Position numbers and translations under genes: made by a program
The notes under the pieces: model-generated
The model's input: only the letters and a program-made list of their open reading frames with translations
What the model was told of the DNA's origin: nothing
Database searches by the model: none
In this document: positions 10,539 to 17,845 of the stretch, in pieces
How positions within the stretch are numbered: the stretch's first letter is position 1
Layout: every line of letters begins with the position of its first letter
From: Agromyces aureus
GTDB taxonomy: Bacteria; Actinomycetota; Actinomycetes; Actinomycetales; Microbacteriaceae
Direction of reading: 5' to 3'
Length of the DNA: 64,000 nt
Assembly (NCBI RefSeq): GCF_001660485.1
Contig: NZ_CP013979.1
Coordinates: 1,488,001 to 1,552,000, forward strand

Positions 10539-11396
10539 TTGGCTCGATTCACCCCACGCCGCCGTTTCACGTCACCGAAGCGGGGCACCGTTTCGAAGGC
10601 CGTCGTCCCGAGCGTCAGCCCAGAACCCAAGAACTCCGTCGCGCCGGCCGTCGCCGCGCGGCCGCTCGCGTCGACGCGTCGGCTCCGCCGCGGCGGCGTC
10701 GCGAACGTGGCCGTCATGACGATCGCCGCCGGCATCGTCGGCACCATCGCGATCCCCGCCTACGCCTTCGCGCCCGGCAGCACCGGGCCGCAGTTCGCGA
10801 CGAGCGCCGAGACCCGGATGACGAAGGCCCAGGCCCAGTCCGTCGAGGTCGCCGACGACGTCATCGCCGCCCCGGTCACGAAGGACGGCTTCGCGGCCGT
10901 CACCGCCGTGGAGATCGAGGCCGCGGCCGAAGCGCAGCGCCAGGCCGAGGCGGCCGAGGCCGCCCGCGTCGCCGCGCAGACGGCGATGACCTCGTACGCC
11001 GCGTCGTACAGCGGACCCTCGGTCGGCGACTTCCTCGCGAACCCGCCGTTCCCGAGCTACGACCTCGGCAGCGTGTACAACGTCGCCACGCAGTACATCG
11101 GCACGCCGTACGTCTACGGCGGTGCGACGCCCGCCGGCTTCGACTGCTCGGGCTTCGTCATGTACGTCTACGCGCAGTTCGGCATCGGCATGCCCCACTC
11201 CTCCGCGGGACAGGGCGCCATGGGCACCCGGATCTCCGAGGCCGACGCGCGGCCCGGCGACCTCGTCATCATGCCTGGGCACGACGGCTTCTACGCCGGC
11301 AACGGCATGATCCTGCACGCGCCCTACGAGGGTGCCTCGGTGCGCGTGCAGCCCATCTGGACGAGCGACTACTACATCGTCCGCATCGGCATCTGA
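10539..11396 (+). CDS. Secreted NlpC/P60-family cell-wall endopeptidase
   Basis: 285-aa predicted peptidoglycan hydrolase cleaving stem peptides. Seen: basic N-terminus, a membrane-export segment (VANVAVMTIAAGIVGTIAI then AYAF, about residues 52-78), an Ala/Glu-rich linker, and a C-terminal NlpC/P60 domain with catalytic Cys in FDCSGFVMYVYAQFG, His in PGHDGFYAGNGMILHAP, and the PGDLVIM turn. I choose TTG 10539: GGAGG sits 9 nt upstream and falls inside the longer open frame. The CHAP gene downstream has the same start arrangement. The AYAF segment may be a signal-peptidase site or the protein may remain anchored. A strong terminator follows. Confidence 0.88.
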   Translation: MARFTPRRRFTSPKRGTVSKAVVPSVSPEPKNSVAPAVAARPLASTRRLRRGGVANVAVMTIAAGIVGTIAIPAYAFAPGSTGPQFATSAETRMTKAQAQSVEVADDVIAAPVTKDGFAAVTAVEIEAAAEAQRQAEAAEAARVAAQTAMTSYAASYSGPSVGDFLANPPFPSYDLGSVYNVATQYIGTPYVYGGATPAGFDCSGFVMYVYAQFGIGMPHSSAGQGAMGTRISEADARPGDLVIMPGHDGFYAGNGMILHAPYEGASVRVQPIWTSDYYIVRIGI

Positions 11397-11424
11397 TCGG
11401 TGAACATCGGGTGACACGGCCTGT

Positions 11425-11458
11425 GAACGCCGCGGAGGGATGCCCCTCCGCGGCGTTC
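11425..11458 (+). terminator. Hairpin terminator after the NlpC/P60 gene
   Basis: A perfect 15-bp GC-rich stem (11425-11439 with 11444-11458) and a 4-nt loop lie 29 bp after the stop. There is no strong U tract, as is common in high-GC actinobacteria. Confidence 0.85.
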
Positions 11459-11769
11459 ATGCCGTAGCCTGAAGCTCTGACGATCCGAGATCCGGGCGAG
11501 GAGAACGCCGATGGTTCGCACGCGCAGCATCCATTCCACGGATGCGCGCGCGCAATTCCACCAACGGCGCAGTAGTCAGCCGAGTACCGCACGAGCCGAC
11601 GTTTCGACGGGCACTGTCTTCATGACGGTGCCCGTTCTGCGTTTTCGGGGTGCATCTCGGCGGCCACCGGCATCCGCCCCACCCGTGCCATCGAGCGGCC
11701 GCAGCGCCGTCGGAGCGTCGACCCGTTCACGCGGCTGGAAGCCATCCAGCCCCGATCGAAAGGCACTCC
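11459..11769 (+). other. Long leader region before the HNH gene, with two hairpins
   Basis: This 311-bp stretch has no gene I can support. It contains a -10-like TAGCCT (11465-11470). A first hairpin at about 11520-11548 has GCATCC/GGATGC as its core. A second lies at 11607-11635: a 12-bp stem with one G-U pair and a 5-nt loop, followed by TCTGCGTTTT. If transcription starts near 11477 the leader would be about 290 nt with an attenuator-like hairpin in its middle. An open frame from ATG 11511 overlaps the HNH start and has no coding character I trust. Confidence 0.45.
11607..11642 (+). terminator. Attenuator-like hairpin in the HNH leader
   Basis: Arms 11607-11618 and 11624-11635 pair over 12 bp (one U-G) with loop TTCAT, followed by a short T-rich run ending near 11645. 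It lies 135 bp upstream of the HNH start, so it would act as a leader terminator if functional. Confidence 0.5.
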
Positions 11770-12267
11770 ATGCGCACCCTCGTGCTCAACGCCGGCTATG
11801 AACCCCTGGCCGTCATCTCGTTCAAGAGAGCCCTGCTGCTGGTGATGAACCAGAAGGCGACCGTGATCCAGCACGACGAGGGCAACCCCGTCTGCGCCGC
11901 CAGCGGGTCGTGGCAGAGACCGAGCGTGATCATCCTCACGAGATACGTGCGCACGCCGCGCGTGCACGCCGTACCCGTGAGCCGACGCGGCGTGCTGCGA
12001 CGCGACGAGCACCGCTGCGCGTACTGCGGGCGTTCGGCCGCGACCATCGACCACGTGCTGCCGCGCTCGCGCGGCGGGCGGGACACGTGGGAGAACCTCG
12101 TCGCGTGCTGCCTGCGCTGCAACAACATCAAGAGCGACCACACGCCGGCCGAGATGGGCTGGGAGCTCCGCTTCACGCCGCGCATGCCGCATGGGCGGAG
12201 TTGGGTCGTGCGCGGGTTCGAGCGCACGCTGCCGCAGTGGGACGAGTACCTCTCCACAGCAGCGTGA
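11770..12267 (+). CDS. HNH endonuclease-family protein
   Basis: 165-aa actinobacterial HNH protein. Seen: MRTLVLNAGYEPLAVISFKR at the N-terminus, a zinc-ribbon pair CAYCG near 85, and the HNH core with IDHVLPRSRGG, WENLVACCLRCNNIKSD (second Cys pair and Asn). It is a stand-alone housekeeping-type HNH protein, widespread as a single chromosomal gene. I see no restriction, phage or toxin partner, so a defence role is not supported. ATG 11770 is preceded by GAAAGG. The gene sits between two cell-wall hydrolase genes. Confidence 0.88.
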   Translation: MRTLVLNAGYEPLAVISFKRALLLVMNQKATVIQHDEGNPVCAASGSWQRPSVIILTRYVRTPRVHAVPVSRRGVLRRDEHRCAYCGRSAATIDHVLPRSRGGRDTWENLVACCLRCNNIKSDHTPAEMGWELRFTPRMPHGRSWVVRGFERTLPQWDEYLSTAA

Positions 12268-12326
12268 CCCGAACGTGGATCGCCGCGGCGCCGTAGTCCG
12301 GCGTTCGCGGCATCCTGACCGCGAGA

Positions 12327-12355
12327 TGACTTTCGGCGACCCTTTCCCCTAAGGT
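12327..12355 (+). promoter_or_regulatory. Promoter of the CHAP gene
   Basis: TGACTT (12327-12332), 17-nt spacer and TAAGGT (12350-12355) lie about 90 nt upstream of TTG 12445. The TGAC-A/T-TTCGG segment is shared with the NlpC/P60 promoter, suggesting common control. Confidence 0.45.
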
Positions 12356-12444
12356 GGAACGAGTCGCCGGAGCACCCCGCCGCGTGACCTCGCACGTCAA
12401 CACGACCCGAGCCGACTGGCCGGGCGGTGTCCGGAGGATCGACT

Positions 12445-13392
12445 TTGCACGAAGACCACGCCGAGCAGCCGTCGCGCTCGCAACGGCGCGCGGCCGAGTC
12501 GGCCGCAGCGCGTCGTTCGTCGTCCGCCGGCCGCGAGCGCGGCGGAGCCCGCACTGCGCCCCGTGGATCGCGCCGCAGCGCCGCGGCATCCGCCTCCGTT
12601 CCGACGAACCCGGCCGGCGCGCCGACCTCGCCGAGCGCGATCCGCAAGCCCGCGAACGTGCGCCGTATCGGACCGGCACGGGTGGCTGCGACGTTGCTCG
12701 TGGTGCCCGCGATCTTCGGCACGGTCGCCATGCCCGCCTACGCGTTCATGCCGGGCGGCGACCTCTTCCAGCCCTCGGGCGCGTTCAGCTTCGCGGTGGC
12801 CGAGGCGCAGGACCTCGACGTCTCGGCCGTGGCCAGCGGCGCTCCCGTCTCGTCCGACGCCTATGCGGTCACCACGAAGGCCGAGATCGATGAGGCGGCC
12901 CGCTCCGAGGAGCAGGCGGCGCAGTCGGCCTGGGCCGCCGAGCTCGCCTCCCGCGGATCCGGCAGCTACGCGATCTACACGGTCAAGGCCGAGGGCGACG
13001 ACTACCCCTGGTGGGACCAGACCCCCGACGACTTCGGCGGAGGGCTCTCGCCCCTGCGGTACTACTACCGCGAATGCGTGGACTTCGTCGCGTGGCGCCT
13101 GAACCGCGATGCCGGCGTCACGAGCGCGCCCTGGAAGTACGACTGGGGCAACCTCGCCTCGGGCAGCGCCTACGCCTGGGCCGACGAGTGGGCGTCGCAC
13201 GGCTGGCCGACCAGCAGCGAGCCCGTCGTCGGGGCGGTCGCCTGGTTCCCGTACAACCACGTGGCCTATGTGCAGTCGATCAACGGCGACGGCACGGTCA
13301 ACATCGAGGAGTACAACCAGAACTCCGACCACTCGTACCACCGGCGCACGATCGCCAAGGGTGCGGCGCTGTATCTCTACCCGCCCGGGTGA
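12445..13392 (+). CDS. Secreted CHAP-domain cell-wall amidase/endopeptidase
   Basis: 315-aa predicted peptidoglycan hydrolase. Seen: a long basic Ser/Arg/Ala-rich N-terminus (1-75), export segment VAATLLVVPAIFGTVAM then AYAF (about 78-98), a charged linker, and a C-terminal CHAP domain with catalytic Cys in RECVDFVAWRLN, His in YNHVAYVQSI and Glu/Asn in NIEEYNQN. N-terminal organisation parallels the NlpC/P60 protein, including the AYAF-MPGG/APGS junction and the APVxxDxxAVTxxEI linker, so the two are paralogous outside the catalytic domain. TTG 12445 is chosen because GGAGGA lies just before it; a GTG at 12427 would place the Shine-Dalgarno inside the coding sequence. Confidence 0.88.
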   Translation: MHEDHAEQPSRSQRRAAESAAARRSSSAGRERGGARTAPRGSRRSAAASASVPTNPAGAPTSPSAIRKPANVRRIGPARVAATLLVVPAIFGTVAMPAYAFMPGGDLFQPSGAFSFAVAEAQDLDVSAVASGAPVSSDAYAVTTKAEIDEAARSEEQAAQSAWAAELASRGSGSYAIYTVKAEGDDYPWWDQTPDDFGGGLSPLRYYYRECVDFVAWRLNRDAGVTSAPWKYDWGNLASGSAYAWADEWASHGWPTSSEPVVGAVAWFPYNHVAYVQSINGDGTVNIEEYNQNSDHSYHRRTIAKGAALYLYPPG

Positions 13393-13459
13393 GTCCGACG
13401 TCCGTCGCAGACTGTGACAATGTGGCGAAGACGGCATCCGAAGTTGGACGACGCGGACA

Positions 13460-13488
13460 GTGAACTCCGGGCGAACCTCCCGTAGCGT
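13460..13488 (+). promoter_or_regulatory. Candidate promoter of the 32-aa peptide gene
   Basis: GTGAAC (13460-13465), 17-nt spacer, TAGCGT (13483-13488). Aligned without gaps it matches the NlpC/P60 promoter at about 20 of 29 positions, including spacer bases such as CGGGC and CCTC. Confidence 0.4.
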
Positions 13489-13522
13489 GGTGAACCATCC
13501 CACGCAGAGGCAGGTGACCGCG

Positions 13523-13621
13523 ATGACGCAACCTTCGGACGAGACGCGACTCGAGGAGAGCGCGTTCGTCGACGAGCTCTCGCCGACGACGTCCGCGATC
13601 GTGGTGCTCGGCTACAACTGA
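13523..13621 (+). CDS. Small peptide gene (32 aa), function unknown
   Basis: A 33-codon frame opens with ATG 13523 and ends with TGA. It begins MTQPSDETRLEESAF and ends SPTTSAIVVLGYN: an acidic, leader-like first half and a short hydrophobic C-terminus ending Gly-Tyr-Asn. A GAGGCAGG ribosome-binding-like stretch lies 10-16 nt upstream and a promoter-like pair 35 nt before that. Its codons are as GC3-rich as neighbouring genes. The shape resembles precursor or signalling peptides, where a charged leader precedes a hydrophobic core. No maturase, transporter or sensor kinase is adjacent, and I recognise no family. It could also be a chance frame, though position, promoter and codon use argue against that. 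Confidence 0.55.
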   Translation: MTQPSDETRLEESAFVDELSPTTSAIVVLGYN

Positions 13622-13641
13622 GCCGCCTTCCGCTGACGGCG

Positions 13642-13702
13642 CGTGCGCGGTCGCCGGTCGCCGGTCGTTCCGAGCGTCACCGGTCACGGGTCGCCGGTCG
13701 TG
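13642..13702. repeat. GGTCGCCGGTC short repeats after the peptide gene
   Basis: The 87 bp between the peptide gene and the lactonase gene holds several copies of GGTCGCCGGTC-like words (around 13649-13669 and 13687-13700), partly in inverted relation with CACCGGTCAC. It could form a terminator-like structure; none is clean. Confidence 0.4.
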
Positions 13703-13708
13703 CCCGGG

Positions 13709-14749
13709 TCAGGGCAGCCGGGCGAGACAGCCGGGTGCGGGCGTGGTGACGGTCGAGACCACGCGGGTCGGCACGCCGTCGACGAGTTCGACGACCGCGA
13801 TCGAGTCCGATGCCTGGTCTGCCACCAGTGCGAACCGCTCGTCGTGGGTGAGATGCAGGTCGCGCGGATGCCGGCCGCCCGTCGCGACCGACGCCACGCG
13901 CTCGAGCGTGCGGGCGTCGGCGTCGAACCGCAGCGCGACCAGTGCGTCGGCGTCGCGGTCGCCGATGACGACCGTTCCCGCGCGAGTCGCCCGGATCGCC
14001 GAGAGCCCGAGCCCCCGCGGCGCGACCCGGTCGTCGACCGGGAACCACGCCGTCTCGCGCCCGTCGACGAGGTCGATCACGCTGGCCGTGCGATCGAGTT
14101 CGTTGGCCACGATCGCGACGTCGCCGAGCACCACGAGATGGCGGGGGCCGGCGCCCGCGTGCAGCGTGATGTCGTCGGCCTCGTCGTCGGCGCGGGCGAT
14201 CGCGCCCGACGCGGTGTCGAGGCCGATGACGCGGATGCGATCGGATCCGAGGTCGGGCACGAGCAGGCGCGATCGCGCCTCGTCGAGCACCACCTGATGC
14301 GGGTGGGGCGACTCCTGCCGTGAGGCGTCGGGCCCGGTGCCGCTGAACGCGAACGACAGCGAGGCGTCGGCCGCGGCATCCGGAACCACACGGTGCGCCG
14401 TGACCCGACCGCCCGAGTAGTTGGCCGCGAACACCCACCCGCCGCTCGGGTCGAACGCGAGGTGGCACGGGTCGGCCGACTCGGTCGCACCGCTGCCGCC
14501 GAACGGGTGAACCGTGTCGCCGTCGATGGTCCAGGTCGAGACGCGGCCCTGGGTGAGTTCGTGGACGATGGCGAGCACGCCCACGGGGGAGACCGCGAGG
14601 TACATCGGGTTCGCGCCGACCTCGACCGGTTCGCCCAACACGGCCGCGCCGTCGGCGGAGACATCCAGCGATCGGATGCCGCGAGCCGGCGACCCGAGTG
14701 CGCCGACCGTCGATGCGCCGACCCAGAATCTCGTGCCGTCGCCGCTCAT
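13709..14749 (-). CDS. Beta-propeller lactonase (YbhE/Pgl-type)
   Basis: 346-aa seven-bladed beta-propeller of the 6-phosphogluconolactonase YbhE type, likely hydrolysing 6-phosphogluconolactone or a related lactone. Seen: repeated blades with N-P-x-Y-L-A-V-S-P, D-P-C-H-L-A-F-D-P-S-G-G, AANYSGGRVTAH, SPHPHQVVLDE, GAGPRHLVV and TGGRHPRDLHLTHD, the last two being the conserved PRH/HPRD signatures of this family. There is no signal peptide. ATG 14749 gives the family-like N-terminus; the frame continues to 15250 only as an antisense shadow. Divergent from the following membrane protein. Confidence 0.85.
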   Translation of the reverse strand: MSGDGTRFWVGASTVGALGSPARGIRSLDVSADGAAVLGEPVEVGANPMYLAVSPVGVLAIVHELTQGRVSTWTIDGDTVHPFGGSGATESADPCHLAFDPSGGWVFAANYSGGRVTAHRVVPDAAADASLSFAFSGTGPDASRQESPHPHQVVLDEARSRLLVPDLGSDRIRVIGLDTASGAIARADDEADDITLHAGAGPRHLVVLGDVAIVANELDRTASVIDLVDGRETAWFPVDDRVAPRGLGLSAIRATRAGTVVIGDRDADALVALRFDADARTLERVASVATGGRHPRDLHLTHDERFALVADQASDSIAVVELVDGVPTRVVSTVTTPAPGCLARLP

Positions 14750-14897
14750 GGTTCTCCGCTCGTCGTGGCGCCCGCCGTGCGGCCTGCCGTCGTCGGCGCG
14801 TCTCGCGCCGTCGGAAAGGCTATCGCGACCCGCGATGCCAGCGCGCCGTCGCCCGCCCCAGGCAGCACCTCGGCACAATGGCGGACAGGGGGTGGCC

Positions 14898-15470
14898 ATG
14901 AGCAGGCGGAACGAGCAGGAGACGGAGAGCTCTCGCGCTCGCCGACCGATGCACGGCCTCGTGGTCGTCGCCGCGAGCCTGTCGATCTGGTGGCCGGCGT
15001 TCACGCTCGGCGCATGGGGCGAGTTGTTCTTCGACCAGGTCCTGATGGTCTGGGTCGCCGCGACGGCCGCCTTCTTCGTCGTCGCGTTCCAGCCGCGACC
15101 GTTCCCGCACCGCACCCGACGCCTCATCGCGCTCTCGGTGCCGACGCTCTGGCTGGTGCTGTCGTTCGTGCCCGATGCCGGCGACGACCTCGTGATCGGG
15201 CTCGTCGACCTGCTCGCGTTCGTCGTGGCGATCGCGGGGGTGCCGTTCACGCTCTGGGTGATGGCCGGGATCTTCTGGCCGGACTTCCGTCACGGACTCT
15301 CCCGTGGCACGGTCGCGATCGGCGTCGCCGCGATCGCCGCGATCACGGTGGCGAGCTTCGTGCTCGGCGCCAACCAGCGCTACTTCCTGACGTGCGAGGA
15401 CTTCGCGGTGAGCGGCAACTCGAACCCGCCGGGCTGCGTACACGCCCCGGTCGACGGTCAGGCGGATTGA
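14898..15470 (+). CDS. Conserved membrane protein, function unknown
   Basis: 190-aa integral membrane protein with about five hydrophobic spans (near 18-36, 44-62, 75-92, 99-125, 138-160) and a short C-terminal exterior-like segment containing two cysteines (LTCEDFAVSGNSNPPGCVH), which could form a disulphide outside the cell. No enzyme motif is seen. The N-terminus is polar (MSRRNEQETESS). It precedes tRNA-Arg by 26 bp. I do not recognise the family. Confidence 0.7.
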   Translation: MSRRNEQETESSRARRPMHGLVVVAASLSIWWPAFTLGAWGELFFDQVLMVWVAATAAFFVVAFQPRPFPHRTRRLIALSVPTLWLVLSFVPDAGDDLVIGLVDLLAFVVAIAGVPFTLWVMAGIFWPDFRHGLSRGTVAIGVAAIAAITVASFVLGANQRYFLTCEDFAVSGNSNPPGCVHAPVDGQAD

Positions 15471-15496
15471 CCGACTCGGGTAGGCTTTTGCGGTCA

Positions 15497-15568
15497 GCCT
15501 CTGTAGCTCAATGGAAGAGCAGTTCCGTCCTAAGGAAAGGGTTGGGGGTTCGAGTCCCTCCAGGGGCA
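15497..15568 (+). tRNA. tRNA-Arg (anticodon CCT)
   Basis: Cloverleaf folds from the sequence: acceptor GCCTCTG with CAGGGGC, D stem GCTC/GAGC, anticodon arm with loop GTCCTAA giving anticodon CCT, five-nt variable loop, and T arm GGGGG-TTCGAGT-CCCTC. It reads AGG codons. Two oddities: a G-A mismatch at the base of the anticodon stem (27-43) and G at position 32. CCA is not encoded. A TAGGCT box lies just upstream at 15481. Confidence 0.93.
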
Positions 15569-15632
15569 CGGTGAGACCATCCGTCGACGGTGAATCCGGC
15601 CGGGTGGCTCCGTGTGGCCGAGCGCGTGCGGA

Positions 15633-15923
15633 TCACGTCCAGTCGACGGCGTGAGCCCAGCCGGCGATGTACGCCCGCTCGTTCGCGCCGAGAAGAAGAC
15701 CGTGCACGGGCGGCCCGTCGATGCCGAGTCCGCAGAGCTCGAAGACGCGGCGCACGACGAACGGGCGCAGTGGAGCAGTCGGGTTCGCGAGGATCTCGCG
15801 CTGGAGCCCTCGATCGAGCAGCGTCCACCAGGTCCCGATCGGTGGGAGCCCGATGGGCGGGAGTGCGGCGGATGGACGTGCGCTCGTGCGCTCGGGCGCA
15901 GGGGTGGTGATGCGGTGGTACAT
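15633..15923 (-). CDS. Hypothetical protein, 96 aa
   Basis: Small soluble protein with a proline-rich N-terminus (PAPERTSARPSAALPPIGLPPIGTWW) and a compact C-terminal half containing LLDRGLQREILANPTAP, LRPFVVRRVFELCGL and ERAYIAGWAHAVDW. The start ATG 15923 is supported by GAGGAA 5-10 nt upstream on this strand. Codon use is normal. I do not recognise it. It is convergent with tRNA-Arg and divergent from the ligase gene. Confidence 0.6.
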   Translation of the reverse strand: MYHRITTPAPERTSARPSAALPPIGLPPIGTWWTLLDRGLQREILANPTAPLRPFVVRRVFELCGLGIDGPPVHGLLLGANERAYIAGWAHAVDWT

Positions 15924-16096
15924 GTGTTTCCTCGTTCTGGCCGGCCACGTCGTCGGGGGCGACCGCAATAGACCATACGCCATGAACCCGGACTTGCAGA
16001 GGGCTTGACCTGCGGGTCTTCGGATGCCGCCGGCGGCCGTCGATCGCATCGCACCCGGATCTGTGCGTACGGCCCGAGACGGAGCATGATGGGTGG

Positions 16097-17158
16097 ATGG
16101 ATCTGCCGGTGATGCCTCCTGTCTCGCCCATGCTGTCGAAGGCGGTCAAGGAGATCCCCGACGTGGGGCACGTCGAACCGAAGTGGGACGGCTTCCGCAC
16201 GATCGTGTTCCGCGACGGCGACGAGATCGAGCTCGGCAGCCGCAACGAGAAGCCCATGACGCGGTACTTCCCCGAACTCGTCGAGGCGTTGCGCGCCAAC
16301 CTGCCCGAGCGGTGCGTCGTCGACGGCGAGATCATCCTCGTGCGCGACGGCCGCCTCGACTTCGACGCGCTGCAGCAGCGGATCCACCCGGCCGCATCGC
16401 GGGTGAAGCTGCTCTCGGAGCAGACGCCGGTCTCGTTCGTGGCGTTCGACCTGCTGGCGCTCGGCGATGACGGCCTGATGGCGAGGCCCTTCGGCGAGCG
16501 ACGCGCACTGCTCGAGACCGCGCTCGCCGCGGCATCCGACCCCGTGTTCGTGACCCCCGCGACCGCCGACCTCGCCGAGGCGCGCGAGTGGTTCACGCGG
16601 TACGAGGGGGCAGGGCTCGACGGCGTGGTCGCGAAGCCGCTCGACGGCGCCTACCTGCCCGACAAGCGCACGATGTTCAAGGTCAAGCACGAGCGCACGG
16701 CCGACTGCGTGGTGGCCGGGTTCCGCTGGCACAAGACGGGCGACATCGTGGGCTCCCTGCTGCTCGGCCTCTACGACGGCGAGGGCCGGCTGCACCACGT
16801 CGGTGTCGCGGCCTCGTTCTCGATGGCGCGCCGCGCCCAGCTCGTCGAGGAGCTCGCGCCGTACGTCGAAGAGGACCTGTCGCGGCATCCGTGGGGCGAA
16901 TGGGCCGCGCAGGACGGGCAGGGCAGCCGGATGCCGGGCGCGGTGAGTCGGTGGTCGGCGGGCAAGAACCTCTCGTTCGTGCCGTTGCGCCCCGAACTCG
17001 TGGTCGAGGTCGGCTACAGCCAGATGGAGGGCGATCGCATCCGCCACACGGCGCAGTTCAAGCGGTGGCGCCTCGATCGGGATGCCGCGTCGTGCACGTA
17101 CGAGCAGCTCGAGTCGCCCGACGGGCTCGACCTGTCGCAGATCCTGCCCGTGCGCTGA
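16097..17158 (+). CDS. ATP-dependent DNA ligase, LigC type
   Basis: 353-aa ATP-dependent ligase sealing nicks, of the LigC type associated with bacterial base-excision or RNA-templated repair. Seen: adenylated lysine motif I EPKWDGFR near residues 27-34, motif III FVAFDLLAL near 113-121, motif IIIa/IV GLDGVVAKPLDG near 175, motif V MFKVKHERTADCVV near 193-206, and a C-terminal OB fold (240-340). The length matches single-domain-pair ligases without polymerase or nuclease fusions. No Ku or LigD primase gene is adjacent. Confidence 0.92.
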   Translation: MDLPVMPPVSPMLSKAVKEIPDVGHVEPKWDGFRTIVFRDGDEIELGSRNEKPMTRYFPELVEALRANLPERCVVDGEIILVRDGRLDFDALQQRIHPAASRVKLLSEQTPVSFVAFDLLALGDDGLMARPFGERRALLETALAAASDPVFVTPATADLAEAREWFTRYEGAGLDGVVAKPLDGAYLPDKRTMFKVKHERTADCVVAGFRWHKTGDIVGSLLLGLYDGEGRLHHVGVAASFSMARRAQLVEELAPYVEEDLSRHPWGEWAAQDGQGSRMPGAVSRWSAGKNLSFVPLRPELVVEVGYSQMEGDRIRHTAQFKRWRLDRDAASCTYEQLESPDGLDLSQILPVR

Positions 17159-17195
17159 TCGACCGGCCGCGGCATCCGTCCTCGGGTGCTCGCCC

Positions 17196-17717
17196 TCAGA
17201 TCACCGCGCGGAGCCCGGCCGAGAGTGCGGTGTGGTGCTCGAACACGAGGTTCGTCTCGGTGAGGGCCACGGCGGGGTTGGCCGACAGGTTCTCCAGCAC
17301 GAACTGCCGCACGTGCTCGCTGTCGCGCACGCGCACGTGGATCAGGAAGTCCTCGGTCCCGCCGAGGAAGAAGAGCTGCGCGACCTCGGGTTCGCGGCGC
17401 AGCTCGTCGGAGATCTGCTCCATGAGGTGCCGGGCGCCGGGGCGGATGCGCACGCTCACGAGCGCCTGCAGCGTGAAGCCGAGCGCGATCGGGTTGATCT
17501 CGGCGGTGTAGCGCACGATGACTCCGCGTTCGCGGAGCGAGCGCACGCGCGCCAGGCACGTCGACGGCGAGATGCCGACGGCCCGCGCGAGGTCGACGTT
17601 CGGGATGCGTGCGTTCTCGTGCAGCCGGACGATGATCGCGCGGTCGGTCTCGTCGAGGTCGGCCGGGCCGACGACGGCGCCCTGCGCGGTCGTGCTGATG
17701 TGCGGCGCATCGCTCAT
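17196..17717 (-). CDS. Lrp/AsnC-family regulator, probably of alanine dehydrogenase
   Basis: 173-aa leucine-responsive-type regulator. Seen: N-terminal helix-turn-helix (LDETDRAIIVRLHENARIPN, then LARAVGISPSTCLARVRSL) and a C-terminal RAM/effector domain (IALGFTLQALVSVRI to ESFLIHV-like segments). It is divergently transcribed from the alanine dehydrogenase gene with a 128-bp shared region, the arrangement of mycobacterial aldR-ald, so alanine-dependent control of ald is the likely role. That role is inferred from context. Confidence 0.9.
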   Translation of the reverse strand: MSDAPHISTTAQGAVVGPADLDETDRAIIVRLHENARIPNVDLARAVGISPSTCLARVRSLRERGVIVRYTAEINPIALGFTLQALVSVRIRPGARHLMEQISDELRREPEVAQLFFLGGTEDFLIHVRVRDSEHVRQFVLENLSANPAVALTETNLVFEHHTALSAGLRAVI

Positions 17718-17845
17718 GGCGTGGCCTCCTTTCGAACATTCGCATCGGATATCGCCATGCTAGCGAATTCTGTACGGTCACTCTTTTGATCCGGCGCATA
17801 AGCGGCGAAAATCGGAGGTACAGTCCCATATCGTTCGGAGCCCCC
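17718..17845. promoter_or_regulatory. Divergent lrp/ald control region
   Basis: 128 bp, noticeably more AT-rich than the surroundings. It holds partly palindromic words (GCATCGGATATCGCCATGC, GCGAATTC) that are candidates for Lrp-type binding sites. GGAG at 17837-17840 precedes the ald ATG closely. No unique promoter pair is obvious. Confidence 0.5.

Noticed and set aside
11511-11801. 96-aa frame before the HNH gene
   Set aside because: It overlaps the HNH start and the attenuator hairpin and has no coherent protein features.
11770-12267. HNH gene as part of a restriction or anti-phage system
   Set aside because: No methylase, nuclease partner, toxin or phage gene is adjacent; it belongs to a stand-alone housekeeping-type family.
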